NCBI RefSeq assembly: GCF_004348445.1
Contig: NZ_SMKV01000044.1
Coordinates: forward strand, 1 to 42,113
Direction of reading: 5' to 3'
DNA length: 42,113 nucleotides
Source of the DNA: Saccharopolyspora aridisoli
Lineage (GTDB): Bacteria; Actinomycetota; Actinomycetes; Mycobacteriales; Pseudonocardiaceae
This document shows, in pieces, positions 1 to 7,286 of the stretch. A program made the translations under genes and the position numbers. Below the pieces are notes generated by a model. The model made no database searches. It was not told where the DNA came from and saw nothing but the letters and a program-made list of their open reading frames with translations. The number at the start of each line of letters is the position of its first letter. Within the stretch, counting starts at the first letter, position 1.

Positions 1-2
1 GC

Positions 3-728
3 GTGGCCCCCACCCCGCCGTCGGTTCCCCGGCCGCTGGCGGGGTCCCCGCAGCCCCGGTCGCAGCCGTGGATCCCGCCGCAGCAGGTGCGAGCCGCGCA
101 GCCGAACCTGCCCGCGCAGTCCGGCTCGTGGCACGGGCGGCAGGCACCGAGCTCCGCCAACACGTCGCCGGAGCAGCCCGCGTCCAAGCGCCGCGTCGGT
201 CGGACTGCGGTCATCGCGGGTGCGGTGACGCTGGTGCTGGTCGCAGGTGCGGCGGTGTTCGGTTACGCGGTCGGCAACGGGGACGACACTCGATCGACCG
301 TCCAGCGAGGCCGCTCGGCCGGCAGCGCTTACCAAGCGCTGCAGGCCGAGCTCGCCGGTTGGGCGGACCGCTCGTTCACCACCTCCACCTACCAGGGCAC
401 CACCTTCGCCGGTCCTCTGATGGCGGGCCACGTGCTGCGGTTCGACCAGGTGGACTTCGGGCCCTTGCCCGCCACCGAGGTCGCCGCGCGGTTCCGCACC
501 GCGGTGGCGCCCTCGGCCCACGCGACGATCTCGATCCGGCTGGTCAGCCCCAACGGCGAGGAGGTCGGCCGAATCAACGTGGCCGACCTCGGCCGCGACA
601 GCGCTTGGAAGACCGTGCCCGTCGAGCTCGAGCGCGGTGTGACGGGAAAGCACACGGTCTACCTGGTCATCAGCTCGGAGGTCGGCGGCGAGGCGCTGCA
701 GCTGGACTGGGTCCAGTTCCGCCACTGA
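3..728 (+). CDS. Membrane-anchored protein with C-terminal CBM6-like domain (probably 5'-truncated by the window edge)
   Basis: An open frame runs from the first bases of the window; the GTG at 3 gives 241 residues, but no ribosome binding site can be seen, so the true start may lie upstream. Residues 1-64 are rich in Pro, Gln and Ser. A single membrane segment follows at about 68-90, preceded by the basic stretch SKRRVGR. Residues 108-241 look like a beta-sandwich of the CBM6 type: alternating beta strands, a 'GKHTVYLVISS' strand and the ending 'LDWVQFRH', close to the usual family ending. The layout implies a cytoplasmic Pro-rich part and an extracytoplasmic sugar-binding domain. In actinobacteria this arrangement occurs on receptor kinases and on small anchored proteins; which applies cannot be told without the upstream sequence. 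The next gene starts 26 bases downstream. Confidence 0.6.
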   Translation: MAPTPPSVPRPLAGSPQPRSQPWIPPQQVRAAQPNLPAQSGSWHGRQAPSSANTSPEQPASKRRVGRTAVIAGAVTLVLVAGAAVFGYAVGNGDDTRSTVQRGRSAGSAYQALQAELAGWADRSFTTSTYQGTTFAGPLMAGHVLRFDQVDFGPLPATEVAARFRTAVAPSAHATISIRLVSPNGEEVGRINVADLGRDSAWKTVPVELERGVTGKHTVYLVISSEVGGEALQLDWVQFRH

Positions 729-754
729 ACCCCGGGCAGATACCCTGACCAGCG

Positions 755-1633
755 ATGTTGGTGTTGACCGAGCAGGAGTGGCGCGAGCGCCAGACAGCCC
801 ACCGCGAGCGGGTGGCCCGGTGGACCTCGCCGCACCGCCGACGTCAGCACCACCAGCGCAAGCATCCGGTGTTGGACTTCCTGTTCACCTACTACTCGTT
901 CCGCCCGGCCCGTCTGGAGCGCTGGCAGCCTGGGGTCGGCGTGGTGCTGGAGAACGGCCAGCAGTTCCTTTCCCGCAAGGGCTTCACCGAAGCGCCCGGC
1001 GGTGTCGCGCTGGACCGGGCGGCGCTGACCGACAAGCGGCGCGACTCGGCGGAGTTCATCCTCGGCCTGCTCAGCGCGACCGCGTCCCGCCCGGCCCGGC
1101 TGGGCTGCTTCGGGCTGCACGAGTGGGCGATGGTCTACCGCACGGAGCCGGGCGACGTCCGGCACAGCGGCTGGCCGCTGCGGTTGGGGCACGAGGGCAC
1201 CGATGAGGTCGTGGAGTCGATGCCGATCAGCTGCACCCACCACGACGCCTTCCGGTTCTTCACCCCGCAGGCCCGTCCGCTCAACGAGCTGCAACCCTCG
1301 CGATCCGACCAGGTCAGGTTGGAGCAGCCGGGCTGCCTCCACGCGAACATGGACCTGTTCAAGTGGGCCTACAAGCTCGACCCGTTCGTGCCCGGGGAGC
1401 TCATCGCCGACTGCTTCGCACTGGCGGTGCGGGTGCGCGAGCTGGACATGTGCGCGAGCCCCTACGACCTCTCGGAGCTCGGCTACGAGCCCGTGCCGAT
1501 CGAGACCCCGCAGGGACGCGCCGACTACGTCCGGCGGCAGCGCGAGTTCGCCGAGGAGGCCGCGGGATTGCGGCAACGGCTCATCGACACCTGCCGCGAC
1601 ATCCTCACCTGGGCTGCGCCGAGTTCGGTTTGA
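755..1633 (+). CDS. 3-methyladenine DNA glycosylase family protein (actinobacterial type)
   Basis: A 292-residue soluble protein starting at ATG 755. It has the features I associate with a conserved actinobacterial family that databases usually name 3-methyladenine DNA glycosylase: the N-terminal 'HPVLDFLFTYYSFRP', a central 'CTHHDAFRFFT', and 'HANMDLFKWAYKL' followed by an acidic helix. The family would remove alkylated bases in base-excision repair, but that name is largely inherited, and no helix-hairpin-helix motif of the AlkA or Tag type is visible. No clear Shine-Dalgarno sequence precedes the ATG; GTG 761 is an alternative start. The last 29 bases overlap tail to tail with the flippase gene on the other strand. 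Family membership is fairly certain; the enzymatic activity is not. Confidence 0.72.
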   Translation: MLVLTEQEWRERQTAHRERVARWTSPHRRRQHHQRKHPVLDFLFTYYSFRPARLERWQPGVGVVLENGQQFLSRKGFTEAPGGVALDRAALTDKRRDSAEFILGLLSATASRPARLGCFGLHEWAMVYRTEPGDVRHSGWPLRLGHEGTDEVVESMPISCTHHDAFRFFTPQARPLNELQPSRSDQVRLEQPGCLHANMDLFKWAYKLDPFVPGELIADCFALAVRVRELDMCASPYDLSELGYEPVPIETPQGRADYVRRQREFAEEAAGLRQRLIDTCRDILTWAAPSSV

Positions 1634-3044
1634 ACGATCCTCTGGGGTTTTCGGCCCGGTCGCTAGTGCTCGGCGGCCAGGGTGCCGACGGCGCCCGCTG
1701 GGGTTCCCGTGTTCCGGGTGCCGTGGAGGACCGGCTCAGCGCCCACGCCATGCCGACGGCCACCGTCAGCCCCGCGAGCGCCTGCGCGGCGACCGCGGCG
1801 GCCACCGGCTCGGCCGGTGATGCCAGCACCGCCACCAGGACCACCGCTCCCGCCAACCAGGACGCCGCGACCTCCCGATGCCGGCCGCGCGCGACCAGTG
1901 CCGCGTGCAGCACCTGCGCTCCCATCAGCAGCACCGTGCTGCCGACCAGGCACACCAGGGTCAGCGTCGACAGGGGAACCCGCGTTCCGAACAGCTCTCG
2001 CAAGGCCCAACCGCCGAGGCCGAGAACGCCCAGGAGCCCGGCCGCTCCGAAGGCGAGCGCCACCGCCATGCCCTTTCTCACCGCCGCCCGGAAGCGACGT
2101 CGTTCCGCGCGCGCCTGCGCATCGGTCAGCGCCGTCAGCAGGAACGCCTGCACGGGCGAGAACACGAACATCGGCATCCTCGTCAACAGGAGTCCGGCGG
2201 CGAAGGCCGCCGCCAGCGCGGCGTCGTGCAAGCGCGTCGTCACGATCACGACCGACAGGTTGGCGATCACGTAGGACAGCAGCGTCGCCACCGCCAGCGA
2301 AGGCAACCCACCGGACATCTCCGGCCTCGAACCGGCGTTGACGGCGGCATCTCCCAGGCTAGGGCGCACCATCGCACGCCTCCGCCTCACGACGAACAGC
2401 CCGCCGATGAGCGCGCTGCACCCGGTCCCGGCCGCGAAGGTGGCCGCGTACCACGTCACCGGAACCGGGCCCGCGACCCACGCGGAACCCACGAGCAGGA
2501 GACGTCCGATCCCCTCGGCTCCCAATGAGGCCGCGTAGCCGCCGGCATCGTCCAAGCCTGCCAGCACGCCGCGCACCAGCGACATCATCGCGGTGAGCGC
2601 GGTGTTGGCAGCGGCCACGGCCAGCAGCCCGCTGTGGCCCGCCAGCGCGTCCTCGACCAGGAGCGGTGCGCAAGCCACGAGTGCGAGCAGTCCCGCGGCC
2701 AGCAAACCGGTTCCGCGAATCGACGTCCGCACCAACGACTCTCGCAACGACCGACCCAACGCGACCGCGTGCGCGGTGCGGCGGCTGGCCTCTTGCTCCA
2801 AGGCGAGGAAGACACCCGGACCGAGGATGTTGACGACCATGTACAACGCGGACACCGCCGCCGCCTCGGACGGGACGAACAGGTGGCCCGCCAACGCGAC
2901 GAACGCGTAGCCCGCCGCTCCGACCAGAACGGTTCCCACCGCGAGCGCCACTGCCCCCGACTGCTCACCTCCGGTCACGGGTTCGCACGCTACGCGCGCA
3001 AGCACGTCCCCGCAGAACTCGCGCGCCTTCCGCGGTTCCGGCAT
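1605..3044 (-). CDS. Polysaccharide/lipid-linked sugar flippase-like membrane protein (MATE/MOP superfamily, Rv3630-like)
   Basis: A 479-residue, very hydrophobic protein with about 12 predicted membrane segments and Ala/Leu/Val-rich helices. The first helix pair contains 'AGYAFVALAGHLFVPSEAA', typical of Wzx-like members of the MOP flippase superfamily. Such proteins carry lipid-linked sugars across the membrane. The neighbours support this: a GalE1-type epimerase is divergent at 3260, and a polyprenyl-phosphate glycosyltransferase operon follows. In Mycobacterium tuberculosis a membrane protein of this kind (Rv3630) sits next to ppgS and Rv3632. The ATG at 3044 has only a weak G-rich element before it; GTG 2978, just before the first helix, is a possible alternative. 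The 3' end overlaps the preceding plus-strand gene by 29 bases. The transported substrate is inferred from context only. Confidence 0.78.
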   Translation of the reverse strand: MPEPRKAREFCGDVLARVACEPVTGGEQSGAVALAVGTVLVGAAGYAFVALAGHLFVPSEAAAVSALYMVVNILGPGVFLALEQEASRRTAHAVALGRSLRESLVRTSIRGTGLLAAGLLALVACAPLLVEDALAGHSGLLAVAAANTALTAMMSLVRGVLAGLDDAGGYAASLGAEGIGRLLLVGSAWVAGPVPVTWYAATFAAGTGCSALIGGLFVVRRRRAMVRPSLGDAAVNAGSRPEMSGGLPSLAVATLLSYVIANLSVVIVTTRLHDAALAAAFAAGLLLTRMPMFVFSPVQAFLLTALTDAQARAERRRFRAAVRKGMAVALAFGAAGLLGVLGLGGWALRELFGTRVPLSTLTLVCLVGSTVLLMGAQVLHAALVARGRHREVAASWLAGAVVLVAVLASPAEPVAAAVAAQALAGLTVAVGMAWALSRSSTAPGTREPQRAPSAPWPPSTSDRAENPRGSFKPNSAQPR

Positions 3045-3259
3045 CCCCCGCTCGACTCACCGCTCGACCGCACCGCTTTACACCTTCCTCGTTCGAGTCG
3101 CTGCGCGGCGTTCGGGAGCATCACGTGTTTAGGTGGTGTGCCACCTCCCGGTTTGCGGCTCGCGCTCGGCGCCACCCACGCTCGCAAGTACCAGGCGGCA
3201 GCGGTCGAGCGGAAAACCCTGGTATCGGAATTAGTTTCGTTTTTTCTCGGAGGCAACTC
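3045..3259. promoter_or_regulatory. Divergent promoter region between flippase and epimerase genes
   Basis: This 215-base gap separates two divergently read genes and must hold both promoters. A hairpin-forming palindrome lies at 3131-3146 (six-base arms AGGTGG/CCACCT, TGTG loop). An AT-richer stretch at 3223-3247 precedes the epimerase ribosome binding site. The octamer TAGTTTCG at 3232-3239 is the reverse complement of CGAAACTA, which occurs twice in the repeat upstream of the GT-C gene at 9701. No confident -35/-10 pair could be assigned. Confidence 0.4.
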
Positions 3260-4321
3260 GTGCGCGCTTTGGTGACAGGCGGGGCCGGTTTCATCGGCTC
3301 GCACCTCGTGGATCAGCTCGTTCGCAACGGCGATGAGGTGTGCGTGGTCGACGACCTCAGCCGGGGAAGCGCGGACAACCTGGCTGAATCACTCGACACC
3401 GGCAGGATCAGCCTGCACCGCGTCGACGTCTGCTCTCCCGAAGTCGTTTCCCTGGCACGAGAACATCGCCCGGAGGTCGTCTACCACCTCGCCGCGCAGA
3501 TCGACGTCCGCGCCAGCGTCGCCGACCCGATCGCGGACGCTCGCGCCAACGTCCTCGGCGTCGTCAACGTCGCCGAGGCGGCTCGGGCATCAGGCGCGCG
3601 CAAGGTCGTCTACGCGACCTCCGGCGGCTCCATCTACGGGCACGCCAAGTCCATTCCGACCGACGAATCCGCTCCTGTGCAACCGTTCTCACCGTACGCG
3701 GCGTCGAAGTTCGCTGGCGAGCTTTACTTCGACACCTACCGGAGGTTGCACGGCGTGGAGTGCACGCACCTGGCGATGGCCAACGTGTACGGACCCCGAC
3801 AGCTCTCGCTCGGCGAGGCGGGAGTCGTCGCCGTGTTCGCCGGCGCGATGCTCGACGGCGCGCCGACCGCGATCTACGGCGACGGCCGCAACACCCGCGA
3901 CTACGTGCACGTCCACGACGTCATCCCCGCGTTCATCGCCGCCTCGGGAGAGCGGGGTTCGGGAAAGCGCTACAACGTCAGCACCGGCGTGCCGACCTCC
4001 GACCGCGAACTTCACTCCATCGTCGCCGAGGCGACCGGTGCTTCCGACGAACCGGCGTTCCTGCCCGCGCGGCAGGGCGACGTGCGGGCCTCCGTGCTCG
4101 ACTGGTCCCGCATCGGCCGCGAACTCGGCTGGAAGCCGCAGATCGACCTCGTCACCGGCGTCGGCAGCGTCGTGGAGCACCTGCTGTCGCAGAGCGACAT
4201 CGCGGTTCCGGGACCCCGGCACCGCCTGTCCGAAGACGTCTCGCGCGACGCTTCAGGAGGTCCGATCGCGCTCTTCGTCGAGGGCGACCGCTCGCGCCAG
4301 CCGCGAGAACCGCACCCGTAG
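3260..4321 (+). CDS. galE1: UDP-glucose/UDP-GlcNAc 4-epimerase, GalE1 type (Rv3634c-like SDR)
   Basis: An extended short-chain dehydrogenase of 353 residues. The GTG at 3260 is chosen because GGAGG lies at 3249-3253, six bases upstream, and the protein then begins directly at the Rossmann strand 'MRALVTGGAGFIGSHLVD'. The NAD motif GGAGFIG is at about residues 7-13, 'YHLAAQIDVRASVADP' comes mid-chain, and the catalytic Tyr/Lys are in 'SPYAASKFAGE'. From memory the sequence is close to M. tuberculosis GalE1 (Rv3634c), including the 'SGGSIYG' loop. The reaction is UDP-Glc/UDP-Gal interconversion, possibly also the N-acetylated forms. The nearby GT2/DUF2304 pair suggests UDP-GalNAc as the product. 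The last 30-odd residues extend beyond the usual fold, and this tail is read antisense to the end of the DUF2304 gene (69-base overlap). Confidence 0.88.
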   Translation: MRALVTGGAGFIGSHLVDQLVRNGDEVCVVDDLSRGSADNLAESLDTGRISLHRVDVCSPEVVSLAREHRPEVVYHLAAQIDVRASVADPIADARANVLGVVNVAEAARASGARKVVYATSGGSIYGHAKSIPTDESAPVQPFSPYAASKFAGELYFDTYRRLHGVECTHLAMANVYGPRQLSLGEAGVVAVFAGAMLDGAPTAIYGDGRNTRDYVHVHDVIPAFIAASGERGSGKRYNVSTGVPTSDRELHSIVAEATGASDEPAFLPARQGDVRASVLDWSRIGRELGWKPQIDLVTGVGSVVEHLLSQSDIAVPGPRHRLSEDVSRDASGGPIALFVEGDRSRQPREPHP

Positions 4322-4588
4322 TTCCTTGAACCGCAGGTAGGTGTTGAGCGAGAAGAACGCGAACGCCGTCACCAACCCGTACAACAGCAGGTCCGAGCCC
4401 CGGCCCACGCCGACGGCGGCTGCCAGCAAAGTCAGCGTGTCCGGGCGCAGCACGGCGAACACGCCGAACGCCAGGAACATGATGAAGCCGATTCGGACCG
4501 CGGCCGTCACGTACGTCGTTCCGTGGTGCCGGAGGAAGAACACCAGCAGCGCCGTCACGGCGACGACCAGTATCACCTGAATTGTCAT
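4253..4588 (-). CDS. DUF2304 small membrane protein, partner of the GT2 enzyme (Rv3632-like)
   Basis: A 111-residue protein beginning MTIQVILVVAVTALLVFFL. It has three predicted membrane helices (about 3-20, 30-50 and 62-82) and a charged C-terminal tail containing 'RFKELRVRFSRLARAVALDEE'. This is the DUF2304 layout. Members are commonly encoded beside a GT2 glycosyltransferase; in M. tuberculosis Rv3632 boosts the polyprenyl-phospho-GalNAc synthase PpgS (Rv3631). Here the ATG overlaps the TGA of the GT2 gene in the sequence ATGA at 4585-4588, so translation is probably coupled and a stoichiometric complex is plausible. The 3' end is overlapped by the convergent epimerase gene. A longer reading frame extends upstream, but it is antisense/out-of-frame coding over the GT2 gene and is not used. 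Confidence 0.85.
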   Translation of the reverse strand: MTIQVILVVAVTALLVFFLRHHGTTYVTAAVRIGFIMFLAFGVFAVLRPDTLTLLAAAVGVGRGSDLLLYGLVTAFAFFSLNTYLRFKELRVRFSRLARAVALDEERDRTS

Positions 4589-5280
4589 CTGAATTGCTCC
4601 GTCTTGGTCCGCACCACCGTCTCGAACGCGATGTTGACCGCGTTGAGCAGTGACTGTCCCTTCGCCATGGAATAGGCCGTGTACCGAATCGTCACCGGGC
4701 TCTCGGCAACCCGCCAGCCCAGACGCCGGATCATGCCGATGATCTCGGAGGCGTGGCCCATGCCGTCGCAGGTGATCTCCATCGTGTCGGCGACCGATCG
4801 GTTGAACGCTCGCAACCCGTTGTGCGCGTCGGAGAGCCGCAGGCGTCGCAGGCTCGGGCTGAACCGCACGACCGTGCGCAGGACCAGTCGTTTGAGGATC
4901 GGTACGGACGCTGAGCCATCGCCGAACCGGGTGCCGATGACGATGTCCCAGTCGCCCGCTGCCAACTCGTCGAGCAACCGGACCGCGTCGGACACCTGGT
5001 GCTGACCGTCGGCGTCGAAGGTCAGGAACCACCGGGCGCCCGGCCGCGTTCGCGCGAACTCGACCCCCGTCTGCAGCGCGGCACCCTGCCCGAGGTTCAC
5101 CGGATGCCGCACCACCACGGCGCCGGACTCGCGGGCCAGGGCGGCCGAATCGTCGGCGCTTCCGTCGTCGACGCACACCACGTTCGGGAACGTCTTCCTG
5201 AGCTCGGTGACCACCTCGTGGATGACGGTCGCCTCGTTGTACATCGGGATGATCACCCAGATGTCGTCCCGTGCAGTCAT
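4585..5280 (-). CDS. GT2 polyprenyl-phosphate glycosyltransferase (PpgS / Rv3631-like)
   Basis: A 231-residue GT-A fold protein without membrane segments. Recognisable motifs are 'VIIPMYNEATVI' at residues 9-20, the nucleotide-binding DDGS at 38-41, 'NLGQGAALQTG' at 62-72 and the metal-binding 'DADGQH' at 89-94, all as in dolichol-phosphate-mannose-synthase-like enzymes. These move a sugar from a nucleotide donor onto polyprenyl phosphate at the inner membrane face. The DUF2304 partner directly downstream and the GalE1-type epimerase next door match the M. tuberculosis PpgS neighbourhood, where the product is polyprenyl-phospho-GalNAc. The gene overlaps both operon neighbours by four bases (ATGA at 5277-5280 and 4585-4588). 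The family is certain; the sugar is inferred. Confidence 0.87.
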   Translation of the reverse strand: MTARDDIWVIIPMYNEATVIHEVVTELRKTFPNVVCVDDGSADDSAALARESGAVVVRHPVNLGQGAALQTGVEFARTRPGARWFLTFDADGQHQVSDAVRLLDELAAGDWDIVIGTRFGDGSASVPILKRLVLRTVVRFSPSLRRLRLSDAHNGLRAFNRSVADTMEITCDGMGHASEIIGMIRRLGWRVAESPVTIRYTAYSMAKGQSLLNAVNIAFETVVRTKTEQFR

Positions 5281-7286
5281 CGCGTTCCCCTCCGTCCGTC
5301 GGGCGGCAGCGCCGACGAATCCAGGTTGGAGCTTTCAGAGCAGGACGACAGCGCGAACAAGGCCAGTCCACCCTGCCGTTCGACCAATCGAAAACCGGGC
5401 AGTCGTCCTGGATCTCGAACCCCGGGGTAGTCATCGACCCTGGGATCGGTCGGCCAGAAGTGCACCTCGCCCACGAGCAGGTAGCGCACTCCCAGCTTCG
5501 CCGCGATCTGGCACGCGCGGGGGTCGGATGCGGCGAAGACGAGGTTCTGCGCCAGGTAGTCCTGCTCGGCGGTCTGCTTCCGGCCGTCCAGCTGTCCGAA
5601 CAGGACGCGACGGCCCTGCAGCGGCCACAGCAGCGCGCTGCCGTCCCACGGGTTGTTGGCGACCACGGCGTCCGGCTCGATGCGGTGGCGGATCCGTGCG
5701 AAGAACTCCGCTTCCTCGGGGCTGACCAGGTTGGTCGCCGGTGCGTCCTCGGGCGCGAAGCTGCTGTGCACGACCAGCGCGGTGCGGCCGAGGTGCATGC
5801 CCTTGGTGGCGCCCGCGAGCACCAGCGCGATCAGCAACGTGGTGGCGCCGACCGGCACCGCGACCCGGAGGTCGATCCGCTCCCGGAGCCGCTCGGCGAT
5901 CACGACGGTGCCCAACACCGCCAGCGGCACACCGGTGATCGGCAGCATCGCCGCGATCCGCCACGAGTCGCTGTACCAGAAGCCGGTCAGCACCATCGTC
6001 CACGGCGACTGGACCGACGCGGCCATCACGAACAGCGCCGCTGACACGGCGTGGGCCGCCGTCAGCCACCGCAGCGCCGGGTCGCGGAGCGACCGCGCGA
6101 CCCCCACCAGGACGACGGCCGCTAGCAGCCACTCCGCAGGACGTCCGTGCGTGGCGTGCAGCAGCACCTCGCCGACGGCTCCGGTCGTGGTGGTGGTCGG
6201 CGCCCACCACACGGCCGCGACCTCCCGCCCCAGCGGCGTCGCGCGCAACCCGGTCAGCAGCAGCACCGGCACGACCACCGCAGCGGCCACGGTCCACCCG
6301 GCGCGAACGACGCGGCCGTGCGCGCCGTGCTCGCGCGCCCGCTGCGCGGTCGACACCAGGACCAGGACTGATGCCAGCACGACCAGGCACACCACCGTGT
6401 TCGGGTGGGCGAGCGCCATCCCCACGAGCGTCACGGGGAGCAGCACGAGCGCGCGAGGCCGGCCGACCGCGTCGTCGACCGCGCGGCCCGTCACCGCCAG
6501 CACCAGTCCCAGCGCCACCGGGACGAGGCTCATCCCCAGCAAGTTCGGCCACAGCACTCCCCACTTGAGCAAGCCCCACGGGAACGCGGTGAAACCCACC
6601 GAGTAGAGCCCCGTGACGGCCAACGTCCCCGGTCTCGGACCGAACACCTGGCGCGCCAGGAAGACGCACGCCAGCGGCCACACCACGACGGCGACCACCC
6701 CGGCGACCGCGTTCGCCCCGGCCGGGACCGCTCCACCGACCGTGGCGAGCACCAGAGCGGTGACGTCGTGCCACGCGGCCGGGTAGAACCGGGGCGGTGC
6801 CCCCGGCACGCCCAGCGCGCCCAGCGTCAGCGACGACGCGGCACCGGAGTCCCGGATCGCGGCGAGCGCGGTGTAGTGGAACACCGCGTCGAAGCTCTGC
6901 GACAACGCCGCCGGGGTCCGCAACGCCAGCACGAGCGCGATCCCGCCCAGCAGGGCCGCGGCCAGCACACCTCCGGCAGCGCAGGCACGCACCGTTCTCC
7001 GCTCCGGTGCGGGGCGTCGGCCGACCAGCCCGTTCACCGCGAGCGCGAGCAGCGTCGCGAGCACGACCGCACCCAGCGCCACGACCGGCGACCACCGCAC
7101 CGACGCGGCCTCGGCGACGACCGCAGCCACCGACAGCGTCGCCACCGCCAGAGCCGGTGCCGCAGCCCACACCGCGCATCCCCGCAGTCCGATCGCCGAG
7201 GCGATCGGCAAGCCCGTCGGCACCAACCACACCACCGCCGCTGCCCAGAGCGGAGCCGCGTGCAACCAAGCGTCGGTCATCCTCAC
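5277..7286 (-). CDS. DUF6541 family multispanning membrane protein, second copy (candidate GT-C transferase)
   Basis: A 669-residue polytopic protein with about a dozen predicted membrane segments in residues 10-470 and a soluble C-terminal domain of roughly 190 residues. The family signature is 'DAVFHYTALAAIRDSG' followed by 'FYPAAWHDVTALVL'. DUF6541 proteins are actinobacterial membrane proteins that I would place with GT-C-like glycosyltransferases using polyprenyl-phosphate sugars; mycobacterial Rv3779, which adds galactosamine to arabinan, is the type of role I have in mind. The GTG at 7286 overlaps the TGA of the upstream paralogue (GTGA); ATG 7280, two codons in, follows GAGGTGAGG and is equally possible. 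The stop overlaps the GT2 start. It is a diverged sister of the next gene. The reaction is inferred. Confidence 0.8.
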   Translation of the reverse strand: MRMTDAWLHAAPLWAAAVVWLVPTGLPIASAIGLRGCAVWAAAPALAVATLSVAAVVAEAASVRWSPVVALGAVVLATLLALAVNGLVGRRPAPERRTVRACAAGGVLAAALLGGIALVLALRTPAALSQSFDAVFHYTALAAIRDSGAASSLTLGALGVPGAPPRFYPAAWHDVTALVLATVGGAVPAGANAVAGVVAVVVWPLACVFLARQVFGPRPGTLAVTGLYSVGFTAFPWGLLKWGVLWPNLLGMSLVPVALGLVLAVTGRAVDDAVGRPRALVLLPVTLVGMALAHPNTVVCLVVLASVLVLVSTAQRAREHGAHGRVVRAGWTVAAAVVVPVLLLTGLRATPLGREVAAVWWAPTTTTTGAVGEVLLHATHGRPAEWLLAAVVLVGVARSLRDPALRWLTAAHAVSAALFVMAASVQSPWTMVLTGFWYSDSWRIAAMLPITGVPLAVLGTVVIAERLRERIDLRVAVPVGATTLLIALVLAGATKGMHLGRTALVVHSSFAPEDAPATNLVSPEEAEFFARIRHRIEPDAVVANNPWDGSALLWPLQGRRVLFGQLDGRKQTAEQDYLAQNLVFAASDPRACQIAAKLGVRYLLVGEVHFWPTDPRVDDYPGVRDPGRLPGFRLVERQGGLALFALSSCSESSNLDSSALPPDGRRGTR

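Noticed and set aside
659..1576. Long minus-strand frame of 305 codons
   Set aside because: It lies antisense to the glycosylase-family gene, has an arginine/glycine-rich low-complexity composition and no domain; typical of high-GC shadow frames.
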